Part shown: positions 45,213 through 57,071 of the stretch, piece after piece | How the letters are laid out: each line of letters begins with the position of its first letter | Position numbering within the stretch: position 1 is the first letter of the stretch | Source of the DNA: Pyrrhosoma nymphula | Taxonomy: Eukaryota; Arthropoda; Insecta; Odonata; Coenagrionidae | Direction: 5' to 3' | Length of the DNA stretch: 64,000 nucleotides | Assembly (NCBI GenBank): GCA_963573305.1 | Contig: OY754330.1 | Coordinates: 3,472,001-3,536,000, forward strand | Program-made: the position numbers and the translations under genes | Notes under the pieces: generated by a model | What the model was told of the DNA's origin: nothing | The model's input: only the letters and a program-made list of their open reading frames with translations | Database searches by the model: none

Positions 45213-45960
45213 ATCTTTATACGATTCGAGAAGTGCGCAAGTTCAATGCCGTAAGAATGGAGTGCGTGGACGTAAGAGTGCGCGACGCTGGAGGAGAACG
45301 GTCGAGAGAAAGGCTCTTGACGGAGGAGGAGAGGGCTAGCGCCCCCCTCCCGCCCCTGCCCCCTCTCGCCCCCCTTAAGGCGCTCTGGAAGGGGCGAGCT
45401 GATATCGGAGTTGTACGAGGAGCACACAACATTTATTACCCATGCGTCGAGTGGCGGAGTACAGTTAGAGCATGTATTACCGGCTCATGCGGAGTTGTCT
45501 GGGGGATGGGGCTGGGGGGGGGGGAAGGAAGGTAGAGGTCGTTCACTCGAGAGAGAGAGGGTTGGGGCTGGGGGGGGGCTGGGGGGGGGGCAGTCGGAGG
45601 AAGCAGCGAACCAACAAACTATGTACGCGCTCCACATATAGGTATGAGAGCGCCCTCTATAACGATAGGAAACGTGGATCCGAGTGAGATGCATCTTGAG
45701 CGCCTCGGAAGTAGTATAAGCCGCCCTTCCTCCGACCACCCCCCACACACACGTCTTCCGACAGCGATTGTGTCGCGAGACTGGATGACGATGGGTTTCC
45801 TCCCCGTCTCTCCCCGAAGCGACGACTTCTCCAGAAATTCCACGGCCAAGCCAACACCAACAAAGTGTAATTCAACGACTTTTTAAATGTATTTTCTTTC
45901 GCGATGCGTCTCTCCTTTCCCTTTATTTTGACCACCCACCCTCCATCCCGTGCGATGGCT
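45213..45960. other. GC-rich patch with long G runs
   Basis: Contains several G runs of 9-12 within about 45513-45590 and GA-rich stretches. Several overlapping ORFs on both strands reflect composition. The plus strand has strong G-quadruplex potential. Not called as a gene. Confidence 0.4.
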
Positions 45961-47120
45961 CTCATGGGATAATATGTTATCGAAATTGATGATGATCAGC
46001 ACACTCTGGAATTATGTTTCGGGAAATTGCTTGCTCAAGTGGGCTTCCCATTGTCTACCTCGACAGTACTTCGAAAGTGGTGCAATCACGTCAACTACCT
46101 TTCACTACCCTACCCTTCCTTCCAATTCAATGAACCAATTCAAATTTAAAATGTTTGCATATCTGGTTGATAAATATTATGGTGATTGATTGTTTACCTC
46201 AATTGTCCTCGCTTTGATTGATTTTTTTACTCATTGTCAGTACCTGCTGACTTTACAGGTGAGTTTCATAAAATATTACTAATTAATAACTTCGATGTGG
46301 GATTACATACATAATGTAAATAGGAATGACCGCATAACTCCATATAGTGTTGAATTGAACCGCTTGAAATTAATCATCGACGTATCGTAATGATAAATAC
46401 TCTTGACTTCTCTTTTTATGCACAAATATTACCTCGTTATGTCAATTAGCATATATTGGTAGTCAGCAATTAATTGATTCAAGGGTTTTGATGATACTCC
46501 AAACTCCATTGTTATTTCAAAGAATGTAAATTAAACTTCATTGAAAATGTTCTTTTATTTTCTTACTTATTATAGTAACTTAACGTGATAATTTTCTGTG
46601 TAAAATCTGCCATTATATTTGTTTTCGGATTATTTTTGTATTGCAATAATATCTGGATGGTTTTTAATTTCATTTTGTTTAAGCAAGGTGATTGTGAATG
46701 TTTCTATACAACAGAGCTTCTTTTTCTGTGTGATCTGCATGTTCCGTAAGACAATCTGTCCTAGAACAATAAATTTCTATTCTATTCTTCCTATTACCTA
46801 TCGGGCAGCGGTGGCCCTACCAGGACTAATTATAGGAGAGAATGGATGGAGGGGGACGTAGCGCAAGAATGTGATGGCATGCAGAAGGGAGAAAGTGAGA
46901 CAAGGAGAGGATGTGCTGGTTTAGTGGGGAAGGGGAAGAAATGTATAATGCGCCTAATATGGAATGAGAGGAAGGACGCATGCCGAGGTGAAGAGACAAA
47001 AGGTTTATGGGACAAGGACCAACAGTTGTGAAATATTAGTACATGTACCTACATATCCCTTCTTCCATTTAAACCTACCTTAACGAGTAGATGAACTTAA
47101 ATTATAACACGTGAAGATCG
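45961..47120. other. No recognisable feature
   Basis: AT-rich then GA-rich sequence with no supported gene or known repeat. Confidence 0.4.
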
Positions 47121-47195
47121 TGCTGGTGCGGTCGCTTAAGAGTTGAGCATTACATGTCATTGGTTTGACTTCGAACCCCGGCTGTCTCGAAATTG
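47121..47195 (+). repeat. tRNA-derived SINE head
   Basis: GGTGCGGTCGCTTAAGAGTTG (A-box region, starting at about 47125) and GACTTCGAACCCCGGC (B box, 47167-47182) at tRNA-like spacing. A body may continue to about 47290. The acceptor ends do not pair, so a SINE is preferred. Confidence 0.5.
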
Positions 47196-49585
47196 TTTTC
47201 AAGGTGATTCCTGACCCCTTCTAGGATATGGGGTGTACTACTAGTTACCGATTAAGTGTTGTTTCTCAGTCCGTCGGAGGAGGCTTTGAAGTGTGGACCA
47301 CTATTTTCCTTTAGTTAGGTTCCTGCTGTTAGTTTAGGAGTAGCTCCCGCAGGCCTCGCAGTCTTCATTTTGGAGATTGAGAGTGAATATACCTAGGCGA
47401 GAGAGAGCAAATCACGGGTCTCTTTTCTCTTCGCTTCTGCTGAGAAGGAGGGAAGCGGTTGTAAGCCTCGGGGCGATAATGGTCGGAAACATAGTCGTCT
47501 CTTAAGGGAATTAATACTAGTTTCGGAAGTCCTTTCCCCATTCTCTTGTGGCTTCTTCCCCGTCCCTGCCCCTGTTGTTAACTCTCTCTCTCTCTCTTGC
47601 CGGAGGGAAGGAACCTCTTAAAGAAAATGACGGGGCGGGAGGTAAGGAAGTGAAGGAGGGGCCGAAGAAAGAGAATTGGAAAGAAGGAAGAGGCCTTTAG
47701 CGTGCGTGAGCTTACGTGTGTGTGTGTTCTCTCGCGGGTATTTGGTGGGGGTGGGAGGGAGGGGAGGGGAGGGGGGAGAGGGAAAAAGGAACGGTTGAGA
47801 ATTGAAGAGAGGGGTCACCTAAACATCGCACGTGAGGTCGAGAGGGTCGTTACGTGAGTGAGTGGTGGTGAGTGGATGTGCATTCTCGTATAGTGGCGAG
47901 GAAGGGGCTTTTGCTATCAAACCCCAGCACCGCAGAAGCGGATGTCTTTTATCTCCGTCATGAAATGCCCTCTCGCCCAAAAATAAAAATAAATGCTGCA
48001 ATGGTTCGGATGCAGATTTAAAGATATGCAGTTTTCTTCTTTGTTGTTGGAATAGTTAGTGCCACATTACTTAGTGCCCACGTGATATCGCGAAAAATGA
48101 ATCTCGCACGGATAATATATTATCGCGGCGGCAATAAATTTCACAGTCTCTTAATTAGTCTCTCGTGTTAAACTCATTGCTGCTCCGAGTTTGGTACAAC
48201 TTCTCTCGATGAAATACCCGTCGGCGTAATGAGAGCCTTATCCGACATCCGAGTGAATCTTGCACGAGAATTTTCTTACTTTTTTTTCATTTTTCGTGTG
48301 GGATTTTGAGACTAGGGGATTGCGCACATTACTTTGTGCCATTTGGTTAAAGGTTGTGGATATTGCTGATTTTAATAGAGTTGAAATCAATTGTACATAC
48401 AAGGAAGGCAATAAAGAGTATATAAATCCTGTGAATGGACTCAAATGTTATCATCTTGGGCATTCATTAATCCGAAGATTGGTTTGTTGCAACTCTCCAC
48501 TCCAATCTCTTATCAGTCAACCGTTTCGTTCCTCCTACATATGTATGCCTTCATGCTGACTTCCTTCATGATTTGCCTGATGTACATACATACATACGCA
48601 CACTTTCCCATTCATTTCTCCTTCCAGTTCTCCTTTTTTCAATAGCCGCAGAATGTGTACATTTGGTTGGCTTCAACTTTGCAGAGTTTTCGTAAAAAGT
48701 ATTTCTCTCCGATTATTTGAAGGACATCTTAATTGTTGATGCTCTCCTTACATGTGATCTTCATTATTCTAGATGACACTTCATTTTTTAATCTTCCAAA
48801 ATTATTTGTTGCTGCTGCCGTTATCATGTACGTGAGCACTGCAGCAGCGTTCGAGAACTGCAGGTATTTATTTTAGGTTAGAGCTTAGGTCAGTTAGTGA
48901 GGTAAATGTTTTAGAGCATAGCTCCAGTTTTTGCCTCCGAGATAAGCTTTATAGTGTCAACTCTACTTAGATGTACTGCAATACAGGATCGCGTTCCAAA
49001 TAATGACTTAATGAAGTACTTCCTTGTTTCTTAGCTTAGAAAGTAATTCACGGATTTCGGGGATTTGCAGTGGAGAGTAGCCCGGTTGTTTCCTGCTTCT
49101 GACTGTGAGTGTCAATTCTGTAGGCGTTGCAGCTTTCGGTCGACGAGAAGGGTATAATAATACTAGTCCCTCCCAAGTATTCGCTGGTCAGAAAACATTG
49201 GAAGAAGTAGAGAGACTGTTGATCAGCTTCAAGAATACTCTTACGTTCTCGCCCACCTTCCGGACCATAACACGAGCCTAAAAAAAACTTGATGAATGAA
49301 ACACATTACATTTTTCTATCATTCACTTATTTCTTCATCCTCTCTCTTTTTTTTTAAATCACTGCCGACTTTTAACTTGCCGTGGGGGTGACATGCATGG
49401 ACGTAGATAGCCGCCACGCTTTGATAAACAGGATATTCCGCGACGGTAACGCCTTCGTCGGTGTAATAATTAATCAGAGCAATGCGTGCAGTAGGTGGGG
49501 ATCTGTTTGCCGAAAGAACGTATTACGAATCCTTCTCGCTTGATCCAGCCTTCATTCACTCTCATCCCACGTGTTCTAAAGGCCA
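47196..49585. other. No gene; G-rich and simple-sequence tracts
   Basis: A G-rich tract at about 47746-47782 has many GGG/GGGG runs separated by single bases. CT repeats lie near 47581-47598. A segment near 48470-48540 (GAAGATTGGTTTGTTGCAAC then CTCTCCACTCCA) resembles a repeat seen in several insect genomes, but I cannot define its ends. Confidence 0.4.
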
Positions 49586-49626
49586 TAATCACACTAGCGT
49601 TTGTCTTGAGCGGTTAGCGGGCGTCG

Positions 49627-49664
49627 CACAGTGGTCGGAAATCGGAAAAAGCTGGCCAAAAGTC
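49627..49664 (+). promoter_or_regulatory. RSS-like Transib terminus
   Basis: Heptamer CACAGTG (identical to the RAG recombination-signal heptamer), 22-nt spacer, then CCAAAAGTC (6 of 9 bases agree with the RAG nonamer ACAAAAACC). The relative at 37755 has CACATTG, 22 nt, ACAAAAGTC (7 of 9). Expected transposase-binding and cleavage end. Confidence 0.7.
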
Positions 49665-50546
49665 CAAAATGGCTTTTTTTGAGATATGAAGTTGAAACTT
49701 CGCATGAAAACTCAGAAATGATTCATGTATCTGGAATAGCACTTCATTTGGTGTAGTTCTTACCCGTTATTGAGATACAGAGGCTCAAACATGACCAAAT
49801 TTCCAGAAAAATGCCCGTCTTCAGTTTTCTCGGAAAATCTTCCGACTAAAGTTGATGGTGAAGTTAAAAGAGGATTTTTATGGAATAAAAAACGATATTA
49901 TCTGTTAACATGGTACATTTTCTTTACAATTACGTAGTTTTAAAGAATAGCTATGATACAATATTGCTCTGTCGTTACAAAATGGCGGACGCTGTTTTTA
50001 GACAAAATTTTACATTTAGTAGGAGATTCAAATGGATTTTTGGCAAAGTCACGCGACGTTACTTACATCAGAGTATTATTTGAAGACTTCTCAAGGTTTA
50101 TATGCAGTTAACTTTGAAAAAAGTTTGCGACGCCGGAAAAAAATTTGATTTTTCGATCGCGCGTCGGGGCTCGGGTCCGCGCGCCGGGAGCTGGATTTGC
50201 CGCGACGCGGTAAGGTTATTGAAGTGGTATGGATTTTAACGCTCAGCATTCACCGTTTTTAAGCTGTGCTTGTGGGCAACGATCCCCAAAGAGTCTATAA
50301 TGAAGACACGGGAGGATTTTCAGTCGAGGTAAGTGCACGCGTAATCGAAGTTAAGTTAGTTTTCTTTGGATACGTTCGGGAACCATGCCTTATATTGAAA
50401 GCGTTCAAACCTTGAAAAAGTGAGTATTTTCCCTCAGACATATAGAGAAAGACCTCCCAGAAACAGACAGACAACAGCTGGTATTCCTTCTCCCCGATCC
50501 TTAAACCCTCAGGACTCGTGTGCGAAAATGGTCGTTTTATGACACC
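49627..50546 (+). repeat. Transib left terminal inverted repeat
   Basis: Starts CACAGTGG. A nonamer-like CCAAAAGTC begins 22 nt after the heptamer CACAGTG. Contains TTTTTATGGAATAAAAAACG and TTTTTCGATCGCGCGTC, both shared with the non-autonomous relative at 36944-37755. A strong splice donor GAG|GTAAGT lies at 50326-50334 and may begin a 5' UTR intron. Confidence 0.95.
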
Positions 50547-50902
50547 TCGTTGACCGTTCTCGTGAGTGTCTAGAATTTGTGATAGTGGTTTCAATTAGTT
50601 TGTGAAGAATGTAATCACTTTTCCGTGATTACCTGGTGACCGTCAGCGGTGTTTTTTGGTTATACATCCGACCTTTATTTCAGGTATGCTATGTGTTTTT
50701 TTCTTTTTTTAAGTTTCCAATATTTTAATCGTCACGTCCACTTTGTTTTTCTTAACATTTTTTTATGTGTTTTGAAGTATTTTCCTAGATTGCTCATGTC
50801 CGTGATACATTTACCGCGCGTTATTCCTGCGCGTTATTAGGAGTAGTAATCGGCTAACCTCGGGTTCTATCAATGAAAACTATTTTTCGAACATTTACGC
50901 AG
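50329..50902 (+). other. Candidate 5' UTR intron of the Transib gene
   Basis: Donor GAG|GTAAGT at 50328/50329 and acceptor TTTACGCAG at 50902 bracket 574 nt that cross the inner edge of the left inverted repeat. The first ATG of the transposase is 23 nt after the acceptor, at 50926. This implies a promoter inside the repeat. Inference only. Confidence 0.4.
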
Positions 50903-50925
50903 GCTTCTCCGTCATTCAATGAGAA

Positions 50926-52766
50926 ATGCCTCCTCACGAGTTTACACGACTAGACATTCATAAAATAATAATGGAATCGGGGAAGAAATCAGTGACCCAG
51001 AAAAAAGAAATTTTGCTGGACTTTTTATCACGAAAGTTAAATTTAAGACAAAACGCCTACGCTCTGAAATCTGTCAGTGATTTCCTACAGAAGCGCATTT
51101 TATGGCCATACCTAAAGAGATGGACGGAGAGTTCCCGGAACAATGAAAGATTTATGTCACGATACCAAAAGTGGCTCGCGGAATCTATTACTTTTCCAGA
51201 ATTTGTAATTCAACACCTGCCCGGTACTTCTACAAGCGCCAGTTTGTATTTTTACATATTAATCCTTTTCCAATAGTTTAGCTCAATAATTATCCAAACT
51301 TTAGCCTTGTGTGACAAAATTTCATAATTTATTTACCAGGCACTTTCGGGCGGCCAGAAAAAGAATTTCACACTTCAAGTGATAGATCTCGAAGAAGAAA
51401 AATTCAAGTCTTAAAAACTTCTTCCACTACTTCTGAGCTTGTTCTTGCAGCATCTATGAGTTTGAGAGAGGTAGGAGATGATACTGCAGCAGCTAAGCTA
51501 GTTACGGAAATAACAACAACGACACCTACTCCGGCAAAGAGAGTTCTTTCCAAGTGGAGGAAGAGTGAAAATATCCAAACTGAGATGACAGTTGAGGAGG
51601 CACTGTCATTGATAATTTCCTCTGAGTTGACCAAGAGTCAATATATGTCTCTCCGTAGCACAGCTTTGAGCCATGGCCACGAATTATATCCGAGCTATGA
51701 CAGAATGGTGCAAGCAAAAATGGCAGTTTACCCTGAAGGAGTAACAACAACTGAGACCATGTGCGAAGTCAACCTTCAAGCTCTTTTGAATCACACTGCA
51801 TCGCGAATCCTGGCCTTCGTATCCACCACTCAAGTATTCAAAGATGTAATAAAATGCACGTTAATATGCAAGTACGGCTTTGACGGAAGTTCGGGCCACT
51901 CTCAATATAAACAAATGTGGCAACAAGTGGATGCATCGGACGAGTTCTTATTCATGAGCTCCCTAGTACCTCTTCGTCTTAATAATGCCGCTACAGGTAA
52001 AGACTCAATTTTTTCTAGTTTTCTCTTGGTTAGTTAGATTCATCTCGAACCTATTGATAAATAATTTAACTTGTCTCACTGGCACTATTCATATTTAGGC
52101 TCTTTTTATTTTAGGTGACATTATCTGGGAAAATCCTCGGCCGTCATCTACACGGTTTTGTCGTCCCATCCGCTTTCAGTGGACAAAAGAAACTAAAGAC
52201 ATTACAAAGGCAGAAAGAAATTATATTCAGAAGCAGATTGATGACCTAAAGGATTTCCACTCGGAAATTTACTCTATCAACTTATGTTTACTACTGACAA
52301 TGGTCAACGGAAAGGTAATGCTTATGTTGATTTATAATCGAATAGGAATAAACTTTTATGCCAACATGAAAACAAAACAAATCTTTTAGGTATGCAACGC
52401 ATTGACCGAAAGCGGAAGTATGAGGTGCTACATCTGCGGAGCAAAAGCGTCGGAGATGAATAACTTAAGGGATATGAAAGGTCGTGCAGCTGATGTAGAT
52501 AAATATTCTTTTGGTTTGTCTACGCTGCACTGCCGCATAAGGTTTTTTGAATGTATATTACATATATCGTATCGGCTGGAGTTTAAACGGTGGCAGGTGA
52601 GAAATCATTAAAATTTAAGTTTAAAAAATTATTATTTTGAAAAAGATAGTAAGTAAATTATTCAAAAACATCTTTACAGGCACGTGGAAGTATTAAATTA
52701 CTACTTACTAAGAAAAAGGCATTGGTTAAAGAAGTTATTAAGAGAAAATATGGGCTTAATTGTTGA
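50926..52766 (+). pseudogene. Transib transposase (RAG1-core relative), five exons, truncated
   Basis: Predicted exons: 50926-51223, 51340-51996, 52115-52314, 52390-52596 and 52680-52766. All introns are GT..AG and phases agree, giving 482 residues. Landmarks: an N-terminal LKRWTESSRNNERF block; GRPEKEFHTSSDRSRRRK just after intron 1; GFDGSSGHSQYKQ with Asp281, matching the first catalytic Asp of the Transib/RAG1 family; WENPRPSSTRFCRPI near residue 323; CYICGAKASEMNNL (Cys398, Cys401); and STLHC. The frame then hits TGA at 52764. A +1 shift restores GLIVDVPRPGSGNTNDGNTA, RRFF, to a TAA at 52843-52845. The roughly 150 residues expected after this, including the LSEE-type region with the final catalytic Glu, are absent before the right inverted repeat. 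The protein should therefore bind DNA poorly or not cut. Confidence 0.88.
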
Positions 52767-53227
52767 TGTGCCCCGACCTGGATCGGGTAATACCAATGAT
52801 GGAAATACGGCTCGGCGTTTTTTCGATTCTCCAAAATTGGCTTAAAAAAAAGTTAAAACTTCTCTCTTTGTATTGCATTTATTTATTTCATTTAAATGTA
52901 ATTGAGTTGCACTATTAACATCTTACGTGATCACTTTTTGTACTTTTTTGCCTTTTGTTAATACATTCTTTTTTTGACCTTATGCTTTGCTGGAGTGTTT
53001 CATCGTTATCGCTAAAATTGGTTCCAATATTCAATTGTTGCTACAGCCGTTACTAATATATACATAAAGGGGTTAACTTCCTTGATTCAATTCTCAGAAT
53101 TACATAAATTTGGCAATACAATACTTTAAATCTCCTCCATTTCCAAAAATGTAAGCATGTGTATGTGTACCTTTGGTGGACAATAATTTCCCAGAAAATG
53201 CCCGGTAAAGACCGTTAAAGGCTCCGC

Positions 53228-54141
53228 GGTGTCATAAAACGACCATTTTCGCACACGAGTCCTGAGGGTTTAAGGATCGGGGAGAAGGAATACCAGCTGT
53301 TGTCTTTCTGGGAGGTCTTTCTCTATATGTCTGAGGGAAAATACTCACTTTTTCAAGGTTTGAACGCTTTCAATATAAGGCATGGTTCCCGAACGTATCC
53401 AAAGAAAACTAACTTAACTTCGATTACGCGTGCACTTACCTCGACTGAAAATCCTCCCGTGTCTTCATTATAGACTCTTTGGGGATCGTTGCCCACAAGC
53501 ACAGCTTAAAAACGGTGAATGCTGAGCGTTAAAATCCATACCACTTCAATAACCTTACCGCGTCGCGGCAAATCCAGCTCCCGGCGCGCGGACCCGAGCC
53601 CCGACGCGCGATCGAAAAATCAAATTTTTTTCCGGCGTCGCAAACTTTTTTCAAAGTTAACTGCATATAAACCTTGAGAAGTCTTCAAATAATACTCTGA
53701 TGTAAGTAACGTCGCGTGACTTTGCCAAAAATCCATTTGAATCTCCTACTAAATGTAAAATTTTGTCTAAAAACAGCGTCCGCCATTTTGTAACGACAGA
53801 GCAATATTGTATCATAGCTATTCTTTAAAACTACGTAATTGTAAAGAAAATGTACCATGTTAACAGATAATATCGTTTTTTATTCCATAAAAATCCTCTT
53901 TTAACTTCACCATCAACTTTAGTCGGAAGATTTTCCGAGAAAACTGAAGACGGGCATTTTTCTGGAAATTTGGTCATGTTTGAGCCTCTGTATCTCAATA
54001 ACGGGTAAGAACTACACCAAATGAAGTGCTATTCCAGATACATGAATCATTTCTGAGTTTTCATGCGAAGTTTCAACTTCATATCTCAAAAAAAGCCATT
54101 TTGGACTTTTGGCCAGCTTTTTCCGATTTCCGACCACTGTG
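53228..54141 (-). repeat. Transib right terminal inverted repeat
   Basis: Inverse of the left repeat, 6 bp shorter. It ends CCACTGTG next to the CGTCG duplication. Confidence 0.95.
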
Positions 54142-54738
54142 CGTCGGTTCTTCCAATCACACTGCGCGATGCTGTTATCGGTTGGCCGTCACAGCATTGG
54201 CCGCATTTCAATGAGATCACCCACAATAAAGATTCTTTTCAAGTGAAAACAAACCTTCGTCCGTTTTGGGCCCTGTTTTATATTATTTTATCCAAATGCG
54301 GATGGATTTATCTTGATTAAATCCCAATTAAATATTTAATTCAGAGTCAGCGTGACAACACTGCAATGAATAAATAAACTTCTAACACATAAACAAACAG
54401 TGTGTTGCTAATCAAACTCATACACGAAACAGGCCCCATGTTTTGTTTCACTCATGAGCTATACCTGCGAGCAAAACAAAAATAAAACAAATGCGCGCGC
54501 AACGGCAGCAGGTGACGTGGTCACGTGATTGAATCCGAGTCCGTGATTGGCTGCGGCTGCGATTCTCGGTCAGAAAAATAGACGGTTGGCTATTCTCGCA
54601 CCCGCTCACGTCAGCCGCTGCCTTCCTATTGGTTGATGAGTTAACCGCTCCCGCTCCGACCAGCGCTAGTGTGATTAAGAGGGCGTGACGTCTCCTTGAT
54701 CTCTTTTGGACACTTTCAGCTCTTACCTTTTGAAAGCT

Positions 54739-54945
54739 GGTATAGGCATAGCGAAACTTGGTGGCATTTGAAAGCGGAGTGTCTTATGTCAGTGAAGGTG
54801 AGATACGCCTCGATTGAGCAAGGCAGAGGTACCACAGGGCTCATGTTTGGATCTCTTGATGAGCCTTCGGCCTCTAAATCTTACATGCTTTCCTCTCCCG
54901 GACGTCATGCTTTTCACATGTGAGTGCCATCAGGTTTCGCTTCTC
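54739..54945. mobile_element. Small MITE with GCGAAACTTGGTGGCA termini, copy 2
   Basis: Starts GGTATAGGCATAGCGAAACT and ends GTGCCATCAGGTTTCGCTTC, imperfect inverted repeats matching the element at 22777-22998. The internal GAGGTACCACAGGGCTCA is shared. About 207 bp, non-coding. Confidence 0.65.
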
Positions 54946-56980
54946 CCATACTTACTTATCAGACTAATTACCAAAAATTTCCTCGAATGCGATTCCTCGA
55001 GTATTAAATTCGTTTTAAGACTCCCATTCTTTCTCGCTATAGATCCAAGGAAATGTCCATCGTCCTCAACTGTCACGGAGAATTCTTGGAAACCGAGGAA
55101 TTCTGATTCAGAGGCAATACATCGTCTTCTTTGAGTCACTCTTGTTTTTGAGGCCATCTTTACGATGAGTACGCGAAACTATTTCGCTGGCGTACGCTCA
55201 CCGGTTGGTTTCACGAGCCGTACTTTCTATATCACGAGGGGTTTCCCTTTTCTTTTACTTCCAAGGAGTGCTCTAGAGCTTTATTACGGTGAAGCGTTTT
55301 AAACTTCCCTCCTCGACCTGTATCCACCACCACCTACCAGCAAGACGAGAGAAATCGGATTACTTCCTCCCTGGATTTAAGGTCTTTTCTCAAGTAGGAA
55401 TGGGGTGCGACCTGGCGGGATGAATATCATCTGTAATTGCCGCTTCTTGAATACTCGTCATTTCGTTGTGTGGCGAAACCGAGTGGTTGTATAAACCGTG
55501 GCAAGAATCGTTTGCGAAATAAGTCGATCACGAGAGATGATTCTTTTCTAATGCTGAGCACATGGGCGCCCTTCCCTTTTTTATTTTTCCCGGGAGGATG
55601 GGTGCCCCCCCCCCCTTATCCTCTCGGGAAAAATAAAACAGGGAAGGGAAAATTTAATGAATTGATTGTTTTTGCAGGATTAAATTAATATTTTTGTTAA
55701 AAGTTTTGAAAATTGTCATTCATATAATTGTAAGATGTTCCAGAAATGTACTCCATAAGTCTTCAAATTTACTAAACTTTCCGTGAGAGGGCTCCTCGGA
55801 CCCCCCCCCCCTTCTTAAACCTATGTCTTGCCCCCCCCCCCCCCTGGAAAATATTGTATGGGTACGCCCATGGTTGAATTATGATTTTATGAAGATCCTT
55901 AAAAGAAGATTTTATGAATTAGAATGCTTCCCGAAAACTCCTCTTCTTCGTCTTGTGCGTCTGAAACATTGTCTCCATTCTTGAATTCGTTGACCGTACA
56001 TAGTACATCATAAAATAATACCAACATATCGTATCTTAAACTCTTAATCTCTCCACGCGTCTCTGTTTGTTACTTTCTCCAAAATACTTCGATTTTATTA
56101 TTGCTCTTTTTTTTGACGTTGCATTTTGTTCCATTTTTCTCTCCTTGCCATTTTCTTTTCTTATCTCGAGAGCTCTTTGTAAGTCTTACATCTCAGCCTT
56201 CTTAATGGTTTTCGTTAACTTTCGTTTCGCTTCGTCCCGCGCCATCGCACGCGCACGTGGATTTTCGTCCCGTCTTCCTTTTATCCGATCTTTCTCTCTT
56301 CTTCCCATAGTAATATTATTCACGTTTTCGCGTATTCCGTGCCGGCTAACACCAATAATACTAAAACATTTCGCAGTGCTTAACACCTTATTTGAGACAT
56401 TTTCGGAGCGACAATCGTTTAGCATTTGAGATGCTGGCCATGCGCCCGAAGAAGCCCTTTTGTTTCGTGGGCGGTAGAGGTATTTCCGGCACGGGGGTGA
56501 CTCAAAGCGGGGAATGTGCGTGTTTTTTTTAAACGAGCACATATCTGTCCGATGATGATGCTGTCACCACCGCAGCTCTCGATTGGATCCATCTGCCTTG
56601 CTGCCGCCGCAGTAAGGCGAAGGGGAGATCATGCTGCTGCTCTTGTTCTCTCTCTGGCGAAATCACGGTCGGCCTGCCATGCCGAGGCGAGTCAAGTGGT
56701 GGTGGGGGAAGCACACTCTCTTCCCCCCCCCCCATACTCCTCCCCCCCTCCCCCCGTACTCATAGACCGCTTCCCGGAGCAGCAGCTGTAGCGAGACGTG
56801 CGCCCCCCAAGGAAGTCATTCACCCTGAAAAGGGAAGGTAGGCACAGACGAACGAGTCACTTTCATGGATCGACTCTCGGCTATCCGAGTCCTCCCGGAG
56901 GCTCGGACGTAAGATCTAACGTCTTGAGTGCGAGAGTAGAGTGAGTTGTGTGACTGACATTCCCACCGAGCGATCTTCAA
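54946..56980. other. No recognisable gene; C homopolymers and GC-rich end
   Basis: C runs occur near 55602-55614, 55801-55812 and 55834-55851. A palindromic stretch near 55574-55637 (CCCTTTTTTATTTTTCCCGG and its near inverse) could fold back. The part at 56440-56830 is GC-rich. No domain is seen in the ORFs. Confidence 0.4.
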
Positions 56981-57071
56981 TCATCTACATCTACAGAACA
57001 CCCTGCAAGACACCTCGAGGGCGTGTGGCATGGGGTGAGAAGTCACCAATATGCATTACACTATACCCTAA

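Larger units (their letters stand above)
49627..54141 (+). mobile_element. Transib DNA transposon with ~0.92-kb inverted repeats
   Basis: Length is 4515 bp, flanked by perfect 5-bp duplications CGTCG (49622-49626 and 54142-54146), the GC-rich CGNCG target typical of Transib. Both ends begin CACAGTGG. The terminal inverted repeats are 49627-50546 (920 bp) and 53228-54141 (914 bp); in the parts I compared they are identical, apart from a 6-bp CAGACA-type expansion in the left copy near 50460. Between them lies a five-exon gene for a Transib/RAG1-type transposase. The high identity points to a recent insertion. The transposase looks defective, so this copy was probably mobilised in trans or was inactivated after insertion. 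Confidence 0.95.
49586..54677. mobile_element. Outer TIR element split by the Transib insertion
   Basis: 49586-49626 starts TAATCACACTAGCGTTTGTC and contains GAGCGGTTAGCGG; 54640-54677 ends with the complement of TAATCACACTAGCGCTGGTC followed by GGAGCGGTTAAC. These are inverted termini of about 40 bp. Taking out the Transib and one CGTCG copy leaves an element of about 0.57 kb. Its superfamily and target duplication are not clear. No ORF. Confidence 0.55.

Noticed and set aside
49627..54141. A RAG1-RAG2-like (ProtoRAG) locus
   Set aside because: No RAG2/Kelch-like coding sequence in either orientation; only a Transib-type transposase is present.
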